Shown here piece by piece: positions 1 to 10,684 of a DNA stretch of 64,000 nucleotides. Position numbers and translations under genes: made by a program. The DNA is from Pseudopyrenochaeta lycopersici (taxonomy: Eukaryota; Ascomycota; Dothideomycetes; Pleosporales; Pseudopyrenochaetaceae): contig NHZP01000010.1 of the NCBI GenBank assembly GCA_003313425.1, positions 620,001 to 684,000 on the forward strand. Direction: 5' to 3'. The notes beneath the pieces were generated by a model. That model was not told the origin of the DNA, searched no databases, and saw only the letters and a program-made list of their open reading frames with translations. Each line of letters starts with the position of its first letter. Within the stretch, counting starts at the first letter, position 1.

Positions 1-1002
1 AAGCTGGAGCTGCCTAGAGGCAAGAAATACAGAGGCGATGGGACGAGAGAAGAGTTAGAACGCATAGCCCGGGAGACGGGTGTGTTTGTTGTGACCGGCC
101 TTGTTGAGCGGTGTGCTGGCACGTTGTATTGTGGCGTCGTCTTTGTCTGCCCGAAGCTGGGTGTGTTGGGCAAGAGGAGAAAAGTCATGCCGACCGGGTC
201 TGAGCGATTGATCTGGGGACAGGGTTCGGCTTCGACTCTCAGAGCTGTAACAACGGAAATCAAGGGCGTGCGACTCTGTATGGGGTCAGCCATCTGCTGG
301 GAGAATTACATGCCGCTTCTGAGACAGAGTCTGTACAGTCAAAACGTCAATCTCTGGTTTGCGCCAACAGCAGACGCACGAGATGCCTGGCAAGCGCTGA
401 TGCGCACTGTGGGCTGCGAGGGCCGATGTTTTGTCGTGAGCGCAAACCAGTGCACCAGGAAGAAGCACCTGCCGCAATGGATCTCAGGGGGAAAGAGTGG
501 TGCTGCCGTGGAAGCTCCGAGCAATACCATTCAAGACGGCGTGGGGCGCAGACGTTCAGAACAACCGAGTGGAAGTGGACGGAGACGAAGCACATTCACC
601 AAAACGGAACACGGCCATGAGATCTGCCTTCCTCTCATCGAAAAGCCTACAGCTGGCCAAGCACCGGCAACTAATGGCGATACGTCAGCTATCGATTCTT
701 CGCCGCTCTCTGTCTCCGAAGAGTATCTTAGCCCTCTCTCAAAGTCCATCTCACTAGCACAACCCACTTCTTCTGATGGCGACCAGTTTGCCTGCCGCGG
801 TGGCTCTATGATTGTTTCCCCATTCGGCGACGTCCTTGCTGGACCGCTATGGGAAGAAGAGGATGAGCTACTCGTAGTAGAAGCCGACTTCGAGGATTGT
901 GAAAGAGGAAGGCTTGATCTTGATGTGGCAGGGAGCTACTCGAGGATGGACAGTTTCAAGTTGAGCGTCGAAGGACTGGACCTCACTCCGCCGCCATTCT
1001 GA
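1..1002 (+). CDS. Nitrilase / carbon-nitrogen hydrolase, 3' part
   Basis: The frame is open from the first base, so the start and the catalytic Glu lie outside the window. Visible nitrilase landmarks are a Lys in the RKVMPTGSERLIWG block (from about base 175) and the catalytic-Cys block AICWENYMP (about base 285), followed by the conserved VSANQ strand and the late GGSMIVSPFGDVLAGP strand (about 820). By family, these enzymes hydrolyse nitriles to acids plus ammonia, or hydrate cyanide, with a Glu-Lys-Cys triad; the substrate cannot be told here. Oddity: about 90 Ser/Pro/Arg-rich residues are inserted between the VSANQ strand and the GGS strand, where most nitrilases have a short loop. No splice signals bound the insert. 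The stop is TGA at 1000-1002. Confidence 0.88.
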   Translation, partial: KLELPRGKKYRGDGTREELERIARETGVFVVTGLVERCAGTLYCGVVFVCPKLGVLGKRRKVMPTGSERLIWGQGSASTLRAVTTEIKGVRLCMGSAICWENYMPLLRQSLYSQNVNLWFAPTADARDAWQALMRTVGCEGRCFVVSANQCTRKKHLPQWISGGKSGAAVEAPSNTIQDGVGRRRSEQPSGSGRRRSTFTKTEHGHEICLPLIEKPTAGQAPATNGDTSAIDSSPLSVSEEYLSPLSKSISLAQPTSSDGDQFACRGGSMIVSPFGDVLAGPLWEEEDELLVVEADFEDCERGRLDLDVAGSYSRMDSFKLSVEGLDLTPPPF

Positions 1003-2113
1003 GCATACTCGAAGAAAATGTATATGGTGTGTGTGCATAATGCAACAAAATTGTAACCGTACATAGTTTCTAGATGCATGTCGATGCCATATTAGCTTAC
1101 TCTAAACAGCCAAAACAGTATCTTTTTCACCGTCTCGCTTGGCATCATTAGAGAAGCCGTCCTGCAACGGCGCTTCTTTTGGCGGTACTCTCAGTATTCT
1201 TACCACCATTCATCACTTCCTTGAACGCACGCGAGCCTCCAACCGGAGCACACCATGTCGTGATTGGGCTCTCCATGCACATTCCTCAGGGCACAGTCCA
1301 GGGACCATACGATTTAGGCATCTGGGGTAAGCGAGAAGAGTTTGATCGCTGGTATAGTATATGGTTGGGAGATATTGCTTGCAAGGATTTGCTAAGGGTG
1401 CGAGCATAGAAAGGATAAAGAGCAAAGTGCAAATTACATGGCTCCAAAGTGATCCTAGGAATACTGGGCGTATTCCGTACTCTCTCCTTCACTCCGCCGT
1501 TTACCAATACGTCACGCATTAGTAAAGAACAATAGTTCTAGAAGCCAAGAAAGATATATAGCAGTCGGACCTTTGTTTTTGAGTGGTTCTCACCTTTCAC
1601 CCCGGATTTCCCTCGGATAGGCTCGTTGGATCATGACGTCTCGGTCGATCTTCACCCCGCAGACCACTTTATTCTCCACACCTCTCCACACCGCATCGCA
1701 CACACCCCTCTCGTGACACCGGATCGTAGGATCAACACCCCCGTCCCCGCCAATCCAGAGGTCGTTGATGCCATCCTTCTCCACTGTAAACCGTAATGAC
1801 ACGGCCCAATACCCGGGACAAGGTCGGTTCCGCCCCGACTGGGGAACCCGCATGCATGCAATCCAATCTACGGAGTCAGTCTTTGTCCCGATAATCAGAC
1901 GACGTACATGGCTGCAATATCCTTGCAGAACCGGCAGGCAAGCTTCGTATAAGTAAAGCTTTGGTGCGCCCGGCGCGCCTTGTCCGTTGCTAGGCGCTTC
2001 TTCGCTTTCTTGCTACTGCCGCACCGTTTTACCCTTGCCCCGTTTTATAACGGCCATACTTGGAGGCTCTACCACGCGCGTCATAAGGCGCACACGCAAT
2101 ATTTTCGCCCGTC
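1003..2113. other. Intergenic, nitrilase to MFS transporter
   Basis: No confident gene. The minus-strand open frame near 1590-2000 is listed separately as a weak candidate. The part directly upstream of 2114 should hold the promoter of the transporter; I see no clear TATA box there. Confidence 0.5.
1590..1997 (-). CDS. Candidate Cys-containing ORF, unrecognised
   Basis: A minus-strand frame is open from about 1997 down to a stop at 1590-1592, roughly 135 codons. Its first in-frame ATG is at 1853, giving only 87 residues, so an upstream start or exon would be needed for the longer form. The translation has about eight cysteines and a plausible mixed composition (for example the segment DLWIGGDGGVDP). 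I do not recognise a family. The upper part would overlap the promoter of the MFS gene on the other strand. It may be a real small protein or a chance frame in GC-rich DNA. Confidence 0.2.
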   Translation of the reverse strand, partial: APSNGQGAPGAPKLYLYEACLPVLQGYCSHVRRLIIGTKTDSVDWIACMRVPQSGRNRPCPGYWAVSLRFTVEKDGINDLWIGGDGGVDPTIRCHERGVCDAVWRGVENKVVCGVKIDRDVMIQRAYPREIRGER

Positions 2114-3888
2114 ATGGCGACGACAGATATTGACCATAAATCAGCGATTGATCGCTTGTCGGACGATAACATTGCGCCACCGACACATGGCCCTGGCCAT
2201 GGCGCTTCGAGTAGCAAACTTGTGCCTCCGCCTTCCATTGCGGCATTGTCGGCGGAGCAGCGCATCGAAACTGAAGACAGACTGAGGCGGAAGATTGACA
2301 TAAGATTGCTTCCCATGATTATTCTCATGTATATCATGAATTATCTCGGTAAGAGTTGCATTGTGAAATTTCCTTATGTGACATGTACTAATGTCGCGCC
2401 CCTTCCTTGAAGATCGGAACAATATCGCAGCTGTGCGATTGGCAGGTTTGCAAGATGAGTTAGATTTAAGCAGTGTACAGTATCAGGTATGTAATTCCTG
2501 ATTGAGTGGATTGAGCCCATCGAGAGACTGACATAAACGACAGACCACCGTCTCGATCCTTTTCGTAGGTTATATCCTGATGCAAATTCCATCGAATTTG
2601 TTCCTGAATAAGACTGGAAAACCTGCGATATACCTTCCCTGCTGCATGATAGTCTGGGGCATTATCAGTGGAGCAACAGGTGCTTGCCAGAACTTTGCTG
2701 GTCTCGTGGCTTGTCGCTTCTTCCTTGGTTTCGTGGAAGCTGCATACTTTCCCGGTTGTTTGTTCTATCTCTCGGCCTGTACGTATGATTTCTTTACGAA
2801 CTATAAGTGAGTTGCACACTAACTGCATTCGTCTGACCTCAGGGTACACGCGAAAAGAACTCGGTTTCCGTACTGCAGTGCTTTACTCCGGATCGCTCGT
2901 CTCTGGGGCATTTGGCGGTCTTGTAACTGCCGGAATAACAGGCAATATGGGTAAGTGTGTCTACAAGTGCCATGAAACACACGTTAATTTCTCTTCAGAC
3001 GGCCTTCATGGACTCCGAGCCTGGCGCTGGGTATTCATCCTTGAAGGAATCATCACAGTCATCATCGCCGTGGGAGCATTTTGGGTTTTGCCAAACTTCC
3101 CCCGAACCACGAGTTGGCTCACTGACCAAGAGCGCGAACTTGCCGTTTACCGTCTTCAGGAAGATATTGGAGAAGATGATTGGACATCCGCAGAATCACA
3201 GACATTTTTCCACGGCTTGAAACTTGCATTGATGGATATCAAGACTTGGGTATTGACCATACTGCTGCTTTCCATTGTGTCTTCGGCTTCAGTTACGAAC
3301 TTCTTCCCTACAGTCGTCAAAACATTAGGGTACGACAACATCAAGACACTGCTCCTCACTGCGCCGCCGTACGTCCTAGCGGTTATAACTACATATCTCA
3401 ACGCATGGCACGCCGATCGGACTGGCGAACGCTTTCTCCACATCGTTTTACCTCTTTGCGTTGGCGTCGCAGCGTTCATCCTCTGCGCAGCTACGCACTC
3501 CACCGCGCCTCGCTATGTCGCTATGATGCTTATGGTGCCAGGCGTCTATACAGGTTATGTCGTTGCCTTAGCCTGGATATCCAACTCAATGCCTCGGCCA
3601 CCGGCGAAGCGTGCCGCAGCGCTTGCATTTATTAATGCGGTTTCCAACACGAGCAGTATCTATGCGAGCTACATGTATCCGCAGCCAAAAGGAGGGAAGC
3701 AGCCAAATCTTACCTTGCCACTCGCTGTGGATTGCGGAACGGCGGCACTGGCCATAATTATGACAGTAATTATGAGAATCATCTTGCAGAGATTGAACAA
3801 GAAATTGGACAAAGGAGAGCACGTAGATGGGGCGATCAATGCTGTGCCTGGTGTTGGGCAAGACAATGGGTTTAGGTTCCTGGTGTGA
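2114..3888 (+). CDS. MFS transporter, allantoate-permease (Dal5-like) family
   Basis: Five exons: 2114-2348, 2413-2486, 2544-2778, 2843-2950 and 2999-3888, giving 513 residues. All four introns are GT-AG (48-64 nt) and every junction keeps phase. The N-terminus is cytosolic and charged, followed by the family pattern RKIDIRLLPMIILMYIMNYL-DRNN. Twelve hydrophobic segments follow, with the loop after TM6 starting at PNFPRTTSWLTDQER and the second half resuming at KTWVLTILL. The family (anion:cation symporters related to Dal5, Tna1 and Vht1) imports small organic anions such as allantoate, nicotinate or vitamins at the plasma membrane; the substrate is not deducible. It stands alone between the nitrilase and the Cys/His-motif genes. 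Confidence 0.9.
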
Positions 3889-4670
3889 GCTGTTTCGTCT
3901 ATGCTGCGTATTAGAAAGAGCGCAATCGCCTTCACGGCGCATGAGACATGACGGGTGTCAGCTTTTGTAGTAACATTGGCGGCACTCCATCGCCAACGTA
4001 GAAGCGAGATGTCTCTTTGTTCATTGTCTTGCCACGTGATCATGTCCCTGCTTAATGGACTTCACAAATGTCTGTGCATTGCGCATCCAAGATTTTGGTT
4101 TCATCTCGCGTTATGATCTTCCTGGCATGGCTGAGAAAAGGGCCTTTGAATGAGGTGGCTGGTGGTGGGCGGGAAAAGAAACTCGAGAAGGTTCCAAGCG
4201 CCTAACGTCACCGAACTAATCCGGCTAGCGCTATCACGACTCACAGTTGCACGTCGCGCCGCGCCTCGCCCTCAACCTTCAACACCCGTATTCCATCCCC
4301 GCACATCATCCTTCAGGCCTCTCTGTTTATTCATATTTCCTTCGGTAACACCACCACTGGCCTGTCACTCTGAATTTGCGCTTTTCGCTCATTAATCATC
4401 GCCGTGAAGCCAACTGCTGCGCTACGCGGTAGCGTTCCACAACCGGAACTCCGAAGCGCCCTGTGCACACATAATGCACTTTCACGAGTCCACGTTCACA
4501 AATTTGTACAACATATATAACAAACGCTCAATTTCTGCCTTGTGTCCCACAAATCGCTTGGATTCCTTGAAGAGCAAATTAAGTTGACCGCCCACACAAG
4601 GCAACAGCCCGACTCGTCAGCTGACGCCACTCTCTACTACCAACATCAAAGCTCGAAAGAGACAGCACCC
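3889..4670. other. Intergenic, about 0.8 kb
   Basis: Holds the 3' flank of the transporter and the 5' flank of the Cys/His gene at 4671. The part from 4240 to 4400 is pyrimidine-rich, as in many fungal leaders. The open frame at 4150-4395 shows no protein-like features. Confidence 0.5.
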
Positions 4671-5522
4671 ATGGAGTTCTCAAATAACGCTTTTCGAACT
4701 CTCGCGACCAAATCCAAGGTCTCAAACGATACCATGTCTCATGCAAACCTAGTCATGGCTTGCCAGTGGGGTTGGACGCGTTCTTCGGATCCGAATACCG
4801 CAGCCGCCGAAGCAAACCTGCCGCCCACGTTTTCAGGATCTCAACCAGCATCTCGTTCACCATTCAACAACGTGAGGACAAAACGTTTCGCGCCATGTCA
4901 GGGCCGTCTCTACCACCAATTACTCTGCTCTCACCGCGTTCGAACGGATCTCGTAGAAGACTGTGGCGTAAACTGCGTTGAGCCTCTGGGAATGGCCACA
5001 GCCCCGGCTTTCATCTGCAACGAATGCATTCAAGCAGAGGCATCCAAGATATGGGGTGAGCGGGAAGCTCAACACAATTCTTCATATCCATCGATAGATC
5101 AGATGACAAGTGAGCAGTATGATCAATGGTACCAGGAGCATCGACAACTAGAGGATGAGTTTGCGCGCGACCATAAAATCTATGAAATAGAGCTGCGGGC
5201 AAAGACGCGACCGAGCAATATATGTTCTGCAATCGAAGCAAGCAAGGAGGAAATGGACTTTGCCGCCGAACTCGACTCGCTTTCGCTTTCGCTCATGGCT
5301 TCAAACTCTTCTACAGCCCATGAACACCAACTACAATCGCAGGCTCGCAGTCGCATAAGCCTTCCTAACGATTCTTCAGAACAACTTCACTGGGATCTTA
5401 ACACCCTTGCATTAGATCGTGGTACTTGTGGAATTGAGTATACAGCATCACAGTCAAACAATGGCGACCGGACGGCGCGACAACTCAATGCGGACGAGCT
5501 CTGGCGGAAGCCGCGAGGATGA
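4671..5522 (+). CDS. Cys/His-motif protein, paralogue of the gene at 6258
   Basis: Unrecognised protein of 283 residues. The frame extends upstream without an ATG, so 4671 is the first usable start. Residues 86-119 hold a possible metal-binding pattern: Cys86-x-His88, Cys98-x3-Cys102 (CGVNC), Cys116-x2-Cys119 (FICNEC). An extra Cys76 could complete a set of ligands. The rest is polar; an acidic, probably helical segment (about 135-190) follows the motif, and the C-terminal half is Ser-rich. No signal peptide or membrane segment is seen. The neighbour at 6258-7046 has the same motif and order, so the two look like local duplicates. A zinc-binding, RING-like role is inference only. Confidence 0.7.
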   Translation: MEFSNNAFRTLATKSKVSNDTMSHANLVMACQWGWTRSSDPNTAAAEANLPPTFSGSQPASRSPFNNVRTKRFAPCQGRLYHQLLCSHRVRTDLVEDCGVNCVEPLGMATAPAFICNECIQAEASKIWGEREAQHNSSYPSIDQMTSEQYDQWYQEHRQLEDEFARDHKIYEIELRAKTRPSNICSAIEASKEEMDFAAELDSLSLSLMASNSSTAHEHQLQSQARSRISLPNDSSEQLHWDLNTLALDRGTCGIEYTASQSNNGDRTARQLNADELWRKPRG

Positions 5523-6257
5523 TGTCAATGGGAGCATCGAACCATGAATGGTTCACTTAACGTATATTATTGAATGTCGCGATTAGCGCATGCATGTGTT
5601 TGGCGTTGAAACATCATTTGCAGGTGTTCGGGCTCGGCGGCACACGGATTCTCATCCGTTTTGGACATAGCAGGGTTGAATGGACTCCCAAGGTCGCGTG
5701 ATCTGCTAGTTTAGTGTGCCTGATAAGGAATTCAGGTATACTTCAATGTACGATTATCTTGGTCTCCCTGTCGACTGGTCCGAAATACTTTTGCCATTAC
5801 TCTGGTCAGTCACATATCTCATTCCTAAAACCTTCGCTCCTCTGCTCTACAGTCTCGTTGAATCTTTTATGTGTCCGTCATCGATATGTCAGTGACCTCA
5901 GGCGAGCTGATATAATGGCATGATCAAATCACTGTTGTGCGAAGAAGTCATTAACTCATCAGATTACGTTTGAATTACTGTTCTGGGGATGCATCTGAGA
6001 TAATTTCACAGCTGCTATTTAAGTGCGCCCAGAGCCCGAATTCTCTGTAGTTACTCGAAAGACTTCTCGTCGTTCTCATCAAGAGGGGTTGCTCGGCATC
6101 TAGGATTCAGTATTGCAGACCTTGAAACAGATGCTGAAGCAGACCGTCCAGACTATACCTCTGTACACTATGAAAACGTCTGCATAACGGTCATGTTTTT
6201 CAGGTTGGCATATGGCCGGGTCCTACCTATCACCTACGCTGCTTCCTATGAGTGGCT
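5523..6257. other. Intergenic between two convergent paralogues
   Basis: The 3' flanks of two convergent genes. No convincing ORF, RNA gene or repeat. The frame at 5714-5923 is hydrophobic, but lacks family features and sits in AT-richer sequence. Confidence 0.45.
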
Positions 6258-7046
6258 TCACATAGAGTCACCAGTCGACCCCCAGAGCTCAAACGCCTCG
6301 CGCACTGCTCGAGTCGCCTCATCCTCTACAGAGAGACCAACGTGAATATCTCTCATCTGTTCCGTCAGGCTACTCACTGTATTGTCTACCACGGACTGAG
6401 CCTGGACCGGTTGCGCTTGTCGAGCTGGAGCTTGGTGCAATGGATCTTTCCAGCCTCGCATGAAGTCGCCCAAGGTAAATATTGCTCCTGGATCTTCCTG
6501 TAGACGTTCTTGCACGGCATTTCCACGAAGCTTGCTATGGTTTGATGCCGAAGTAGTTTTCTGTATAATCCCAGTGCGCCTGTACCGACTCATAGGTGAC
6601 AGCATAGTATTCACATCTTCAACAATAACCTCGAAGCCTTCGTTCAGTAGAATCTGGTGGAAGAATTGAAGCTTGGGATCGACAGACTTTGGTGCAATCT
6701 TGCAACGTCGACGTCCCCGCTCCAGTTGTTCCATAAGCACCATATTGGCAATCTGTTGGATCCTTATCTCGCGTAACATAGAATCGTCGTCGTTCATCTT
6801 GACACCATCCCCTGGATTCGCTAAGCCCAGACCCTCAATGGACACTTGCAAGCGTACATTTGCGACCAGGCAGTCCGGGCATATGAATGACCTGCCTAGC
6901 ATTGGTCGCTTGCAATTTATACCACAAAGCTCAGTACTACTTGCCACTTCGATTCTATGCCCGCATGCTAAGTCGTGGATACAGCTGCTGGGATTGCAGG
7001 CCGTATTGGGGGCGGCAGAGCGCTGATCGTTAGTAAGTTGCATCAT
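6258..7046 (-). CDS. Cys/His-motif protein, paralogue of the gene at 4671
   Basis: Unrecognised protein of 262 residues in a single exon from the ATG at 7046. Residues 22-59 carry Cys28-x-His30 (LACGHRIEV), Cys41-x3-Cys45 (CGINC) and Cys56-x2-Cys59 (FICPDC), with Cys22 and His24 just before. The order and the x3 and x2 spacings match the gene at 4671, whose corresponding residues read CSHR, CGVNC and FICNEC. After the motif come a helical, charged region (residues 75-125) and a Ser/Gln-rich tail ending in an acidic helix. No export signal is seen. Its partner lies tail to tail 735 bp away, and the HET-ankyrin gene follows on the same strand. Confidence 0.7.
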   Translation of the reverse strand: MMQLTNDQRSAAPNTACNPSSCIHDLACGHRIEVASSTELCGINCKRPMLGRSFICPDCLVANVRLQVSIEGLGLANPGDGVKMNDDDSMLREIRIQQIANMVLMEQLERGRRRCKIAPKSVDPKLQFFHQILLNEGFEVIVEDVNTMLSPMSRYRRTGIIQKTTSASNHSKLRGNAVQERLQEDPGAIFTLGDFMRGWKDPLHQAPARQAQPVQAQSVVDNTVSSLTEQMRDIHVGLSVEDEATRAVREAFELWGSTGDSM

Positions 7047-7439
7047 ATTGTCAGACGTATTTGATTAGCGAGTGTAGTGAATTGAGGTAATCAACGCAGG
7101 AAATGTTGCTGTGGTGACTGATCTTAGAGTATGCTGAAGGCACGGTTCGATTGATGAGTTGTGTCTATGGGAAAGGAAAGGTGGTGTAGAATTCCAGACA
7201 ACTCTTGTATGAAATCTTGGCAACATTGTAAAGATATGACTCTAAACATTGTGCTGCCATAGAGCGTTTTGTGGTGATTCACTACCGTGCCTCTGACTCG
7301 CATTGTTTATGCGGATGTGGGCTGGGGTTTGACTGCAACACATCATCATCCGCCAGCGTCTTTCCACAATCACCACAAAAATTTCTGCTCATTCCCTTTA
7401 TCGTGATTTTCTGTTTATTTGCGTCTTCCTTTCATCTCA
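7047..7439. other. Intergenic, about 0.4 kb
   Basis: 5' flank of the Cys/His gene at 7046 and 3' flank of the HET-ankyrin gene, both on the minus strand. T- and C-rich near 7360-7440. Nothing else recognised. Confidence 0.45.
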
Positions 7440-10169
7440 TCACACTTGAGGTCTAGTCATCAGATCGTCTATGGCTTTTATCACTGAGTCCTCATCCGAC
7501 GGATTCGACGTGTTCTCAACACTTGGTCCATTCTCCATCCCTTTGGCTTCACGCAAAAACTCTTGGACATTTTTCTGGTTTGCCCGAATAGCATGATCTA
7601 ATGCTGTTAGCCCTTGAGCGCCTACGGCATTTATTGAGGCGCCACGGTCCAAGAGCATTTTGATGACTGTCAGCTCCCCCTTCAGCGCTGCCAGATGCAG
7701 AGGTGTCCGCTTCTTCAGAAGTTCGGATGTTTGCGGTTCGACGTTTAGAGAAGCACTGTCGAGGAGTTTCTGCATGATCTGATAGTTTCCGCAGATGGCA
7801 GCAAGATGTAGACACTGTAGACCCTCACCAATGAGAGCGTCTCGAGATGCGCTGGCATTAAGCAATGCCTTAACGCTGTGCTCTCGAGCATGGTAGATGG
7901 CAAAAGCCAGTGGAGTTCGACCCCAGATGTCTTTCGTATTACAGTGCGCTCCCGCACCTAGTAAGAGATCGACTTCTTCGTCATCGCCCAGATCGGCTGC
8001 CCTGAGAAGTGGAGTTGAGCCAACAGCATGAAAACTGATGTTGACCTCAGCCCCGTGCTGAATCAAAAGCTTCATCGTTTCAACTCCTTTGCCGTAACAA
8101 CCACTCGCTAAGAGCAATGGTGATTCGGGAGCGCCTTTGTCATTTTGGGAGTTTGGGTCCGCTCCTCTCTGTAGAAGAACTGCAACTACTGCGGCATGGC
8201 ATTCTGCTGCTGCGGACATGAGAGGCGTGCAACCTGCATCGTTGCGATTCTCGATGTCAGCGCCATTTTCAAGGAGAATTTCAACCGAACGTGGTTTTCC
8301 TCGTGTTGCTGCATGTGCCAAAGGTGTTGTCGGCACAGGGTTTGTGCTAAGAACCTCTATGTTTGGAGTTTTCTTGGCTAGGTAATCGAGGATCTCAGCT
8401 GCTTCTCTCCCAGCGGCAGTGTGCAGAGGCGTAAAGCCGCGAAAGTCGAATTCTAGTATGGATGCTCCAGCGGTCACAAGTTCTTTGACCTTATCTAGAT
8501 TCTCACTTCGAACGGCCGCGTGAAGTGCGGTCTCCCCTTCTTGTAGCGGTAAGGTTTCGGGTTGGCTCGTCTCCAGTTCAGTGAACTGTTGGTACTTGAC
8601 CAAATTGTATAGGTCCATGTCTACGTTCGGGTTCCCATGCCGGATCAAAAGCGCCTTCTTTTCATCTTCTAGCGTAACGCGAGCAGTGCAAGAAGTGGCG
8701 CAATGCACGGCAACCTCCATTCCATGCTCTGGTTGCGTTTTGGCCTCCTCAACTAGTAGTACTGATCTCGCGAACGTCTGATCGAGAAGGGTGAAGGATT
8801 TGATGGAAATAATCCACCCTTTCCCTGCAGCTATCATATTCTTTGTCGCTTCAACAACCGACGAAGATTCATTAGCAAAAGTTGAGCATTGAATTTGGGT
8901 GTCGTCAGGTCCCACGCAAAAGTTTAGCCCAATTCTACCATGAATCGGCCTTGTATTACTAGCGAGGCTGTTGATCTTTAAAGTGTACCATTCTCCGTAA
9001 ATGCCTCGATCTCTCCACTGTAATTCACTGTGCCCAGCACCCAAAAGGCGGCCAAAATATGAAGGAGCCCAGGCTGGATCTAAAAGAAGCCTTGGGGAGC
9101 CAGCAAATGGCGCAAGTACCATTGCGTCCTCTGGGTACTTATAATATATCTTTTGCATTCCTTGCTCGCGAGTCATCCCATTGACCCAAGTTAGCCCGAG
9201 AACTGGGAAGAATGCTCTAGCATAATCAAGGTTGTACCCAGAGCGTCGATGGCCGCATGCAGTGACCAGGTCGCGCAGACTGAGTCGATGCGTATGAGAT
9301 TTTCCCATGATCGCAGCCCAGAGATACAAGTTGCGATACCGGGAGGGGTCTCTCTCTTCCAGAATGTGGAGCGCTTCTACCATGTCAGCAAACTCAATAC
9401 TACCTGTTGCCGTCACAATGACAGCTCGACTAGCTAGCTTGATCTCTTGAAATGTCCAAACCCGTGTCGCCCATCTGCCGCAAGCCAGAGCAATAGCAAC
9501 ATCCATGACGTTCAATGAGTGGAGTTGAAGAACGTGAGCGTCAATTACCAGCACAGCTTCTGCTTTACCATATACCATTGGCATCGAGTTGATTAGGTCA
9601 GCAGTCAGCAGCTCATCTTCTAAAGATGCCGTCGGTTTCCCGCCTCCAGGGATGACGAGAACGTCTGTCCACATCCATTCGCTCTGAATGTTTGCTCTTT
9701 TCAGCAACTCGAATACTTTGAGTAGTTTTGATGTCTCAAAGCCGCCATGTTCTTCCACTCTTTGGAGTCCCTCGATCCACACGTGCGATAGCGCAACATA
9801 GTCATCAGTACGAAGCGACCATTCCCCTTTGACGTTAACACAGAGAACACCTTCACCTTTTGCAGATCGCACAACGAGCTCTCGAGGCGGACTAATCCAT
9901 GTGGGCTTGTTCTTGTATAGACTAGGCCACCATTTCCGAAAGATATTATCTTCGTCTTTGTATTGCGTGCCGTCGTCGCTGACTTGGCGTTCGTCTGTCT
10001 GAAAATAACGGTATTCTGGAGAGGGCCGTTTGACAGACAGTAACACTTTTGCTACATCTTCAATATCTAGACCCTTAAGAACGTTGATTGCAAGGTCGCG
10101 TGCTTGAGGATATTCAACACCATGTCTTGCGAGAAGTTCGAACATGGGCCAGAAGTTCTCGGACGCCAT
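7440..10169 (-). CDS. HET-like domain protein with C-terminal ankyrin repeats
   Basis: Single exon, 909 residues. HET landmarks appear in diverged form: YVALSHVW (124-131), WMWTDVLVIP (165-174, where the usual form is W.D.LCI) and RVWTFQEIKLA (236-246). Residues 545-875 hold about nine ankyrin repeats of the pattern TPLH.AA..G....V..LL..GA. HET proteins act in heterokaryon incompatibility and related cell-death or immune-like responses. HET plus ankyrin resembles fungal NLR-like designs but lacks a NACHT or NB-ARC module. The gene is head to head with the HET-like gene at 10685, which shares the same diverged motifs. Function as a death inducer is not shown by the sequence, because the core motifs are weakened. 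Confidence 0.8.
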   Translation of the reverse strand: MASENFWPMFELLARHGVEYPQARDLAINVLKGLDIEDVAKVLLSVKRPSPEYRYFQTDERQVSDDGTQYKDEDNIFRKWWPSLYKNKPTWISPPRELVVRSAKGEGVLCVNVKGEWSLRTDDYVALSHVWIEGLQRVEEHGGFETSKLLKVFELLKRANIQSEWMWTDVLVIPGGGKPTASLEDELLTADLINSMPMVYGKAEAVLVIDAHVLQLHSLNVMDVAIALACGRWATRVWTFQEIKLASRAVIVTATGSIEFADMVEALHILEERDPSRYRNLYLWAAIMGKSHTHRLSLRDLVTACGHRRSGYNLDYARAFFPVLGLTWVNGMTREQGMQKIYYKYPEDAMVLAPFAGSPRLLLDPAWAPSYFGRLLGAGHSELQWRDRGIYGEWYTLKINSLASNTRPIHGRIGLNFCVGPDDTQIQCSTFANESSSVVEATKNMIAAGKGWIISIKSFTLLDQTFARSVLLVEEAKTQPEHGMEVAVHCATSCTARVTLEDEKKALLIRHGNPNVDMDLYNLVKYQQFTELETSQPETLPLQEGETALHAAVRSENLDKVKELVTAGASILEFDFRGFTPLHTAAGREAAEILDYLAKKTPNIEVLSTNPVPTTPLAHAATRGKPRSVEILLENGADIENRNDAGCTPLMSAAAECHAAVVAVLLQRGADPNSQNDKGAPESPLLLASGCYGKGVETMKLLIQHGAEVNISFHAVGSTPLLRAADLGDDEEVDLLLGAGAHCNTKDIWGRTPLAFAIYHAREHSVKALLNASASRDALIGEGLQCLHLAAICGNYQIMQKLLDSASLNVEPQTSELLKKRTPLHLAALKGELTVIKMLLDRGASINAVGAQGLTALDHAIRANQKNVQEFLREAKGMENGPSVENTSNPSDEDSVIKAIDDLMTRPQV

Positions 10170-10684
10170 CGCACTGGTTAGATTCTACGTGAACGAATCA
10201 AAGACTTGGCGCTAGAGAAATAATACGGATTGCCACCGCACACGCGCCGATATCTATATAAGAATCATATTAATTTTCGACGTTTTGCGGTTCGGTTGAT
10301 TGAGCAGGAAGTTCATGAAGAGAACGGTTGCTCCGTGGAAGGCTAGTTATTGTGGCGTAAGGCGCTAGAGGCTGGCGGTTACTGCGATGGCATCCAATAC
10401 GATACGACGTTGCTTTTTCTAGCGGAACTCACACATTCCTGGCTTCCAATAGTCAGCTGGTTCTCCTTCAGCCTGTCACCCAATGATCCATCTTCCTTTC
10501 TTATGTGGCACGAAAGCTGAGCAATTGTTCAGCTGTTAAAGCACATGCGATTAGCTCAGCCTTGTCATCACTTGGAGCAACGAAAGTCTCGAGGAAGTGG
10601 TCCCTACCTTCGGCGGTGTTGGTTAGATTCATATTCATCTTTCCTGGTCCCGCTTGACGCGGGCTTCGGACTCGGATTGTCAAT
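10170..10684. other. Shared upstream region of two divergent HET-like genes
   Basis: About 515 bp between the starts of the two divergent genes, so probably a two-way promoter. The open frame on the minus strand at 10501-10737 overlaps the start of the plus-strand gene and has no family features. Confidence 0.5.

Noticed and set aside
4542..4670. Upstream extension of the Cys/His gene from a GTG codon
   Set aside because: Non-ATG start in a eukaryote with no need for it; the ATG at 4671 is preferred.
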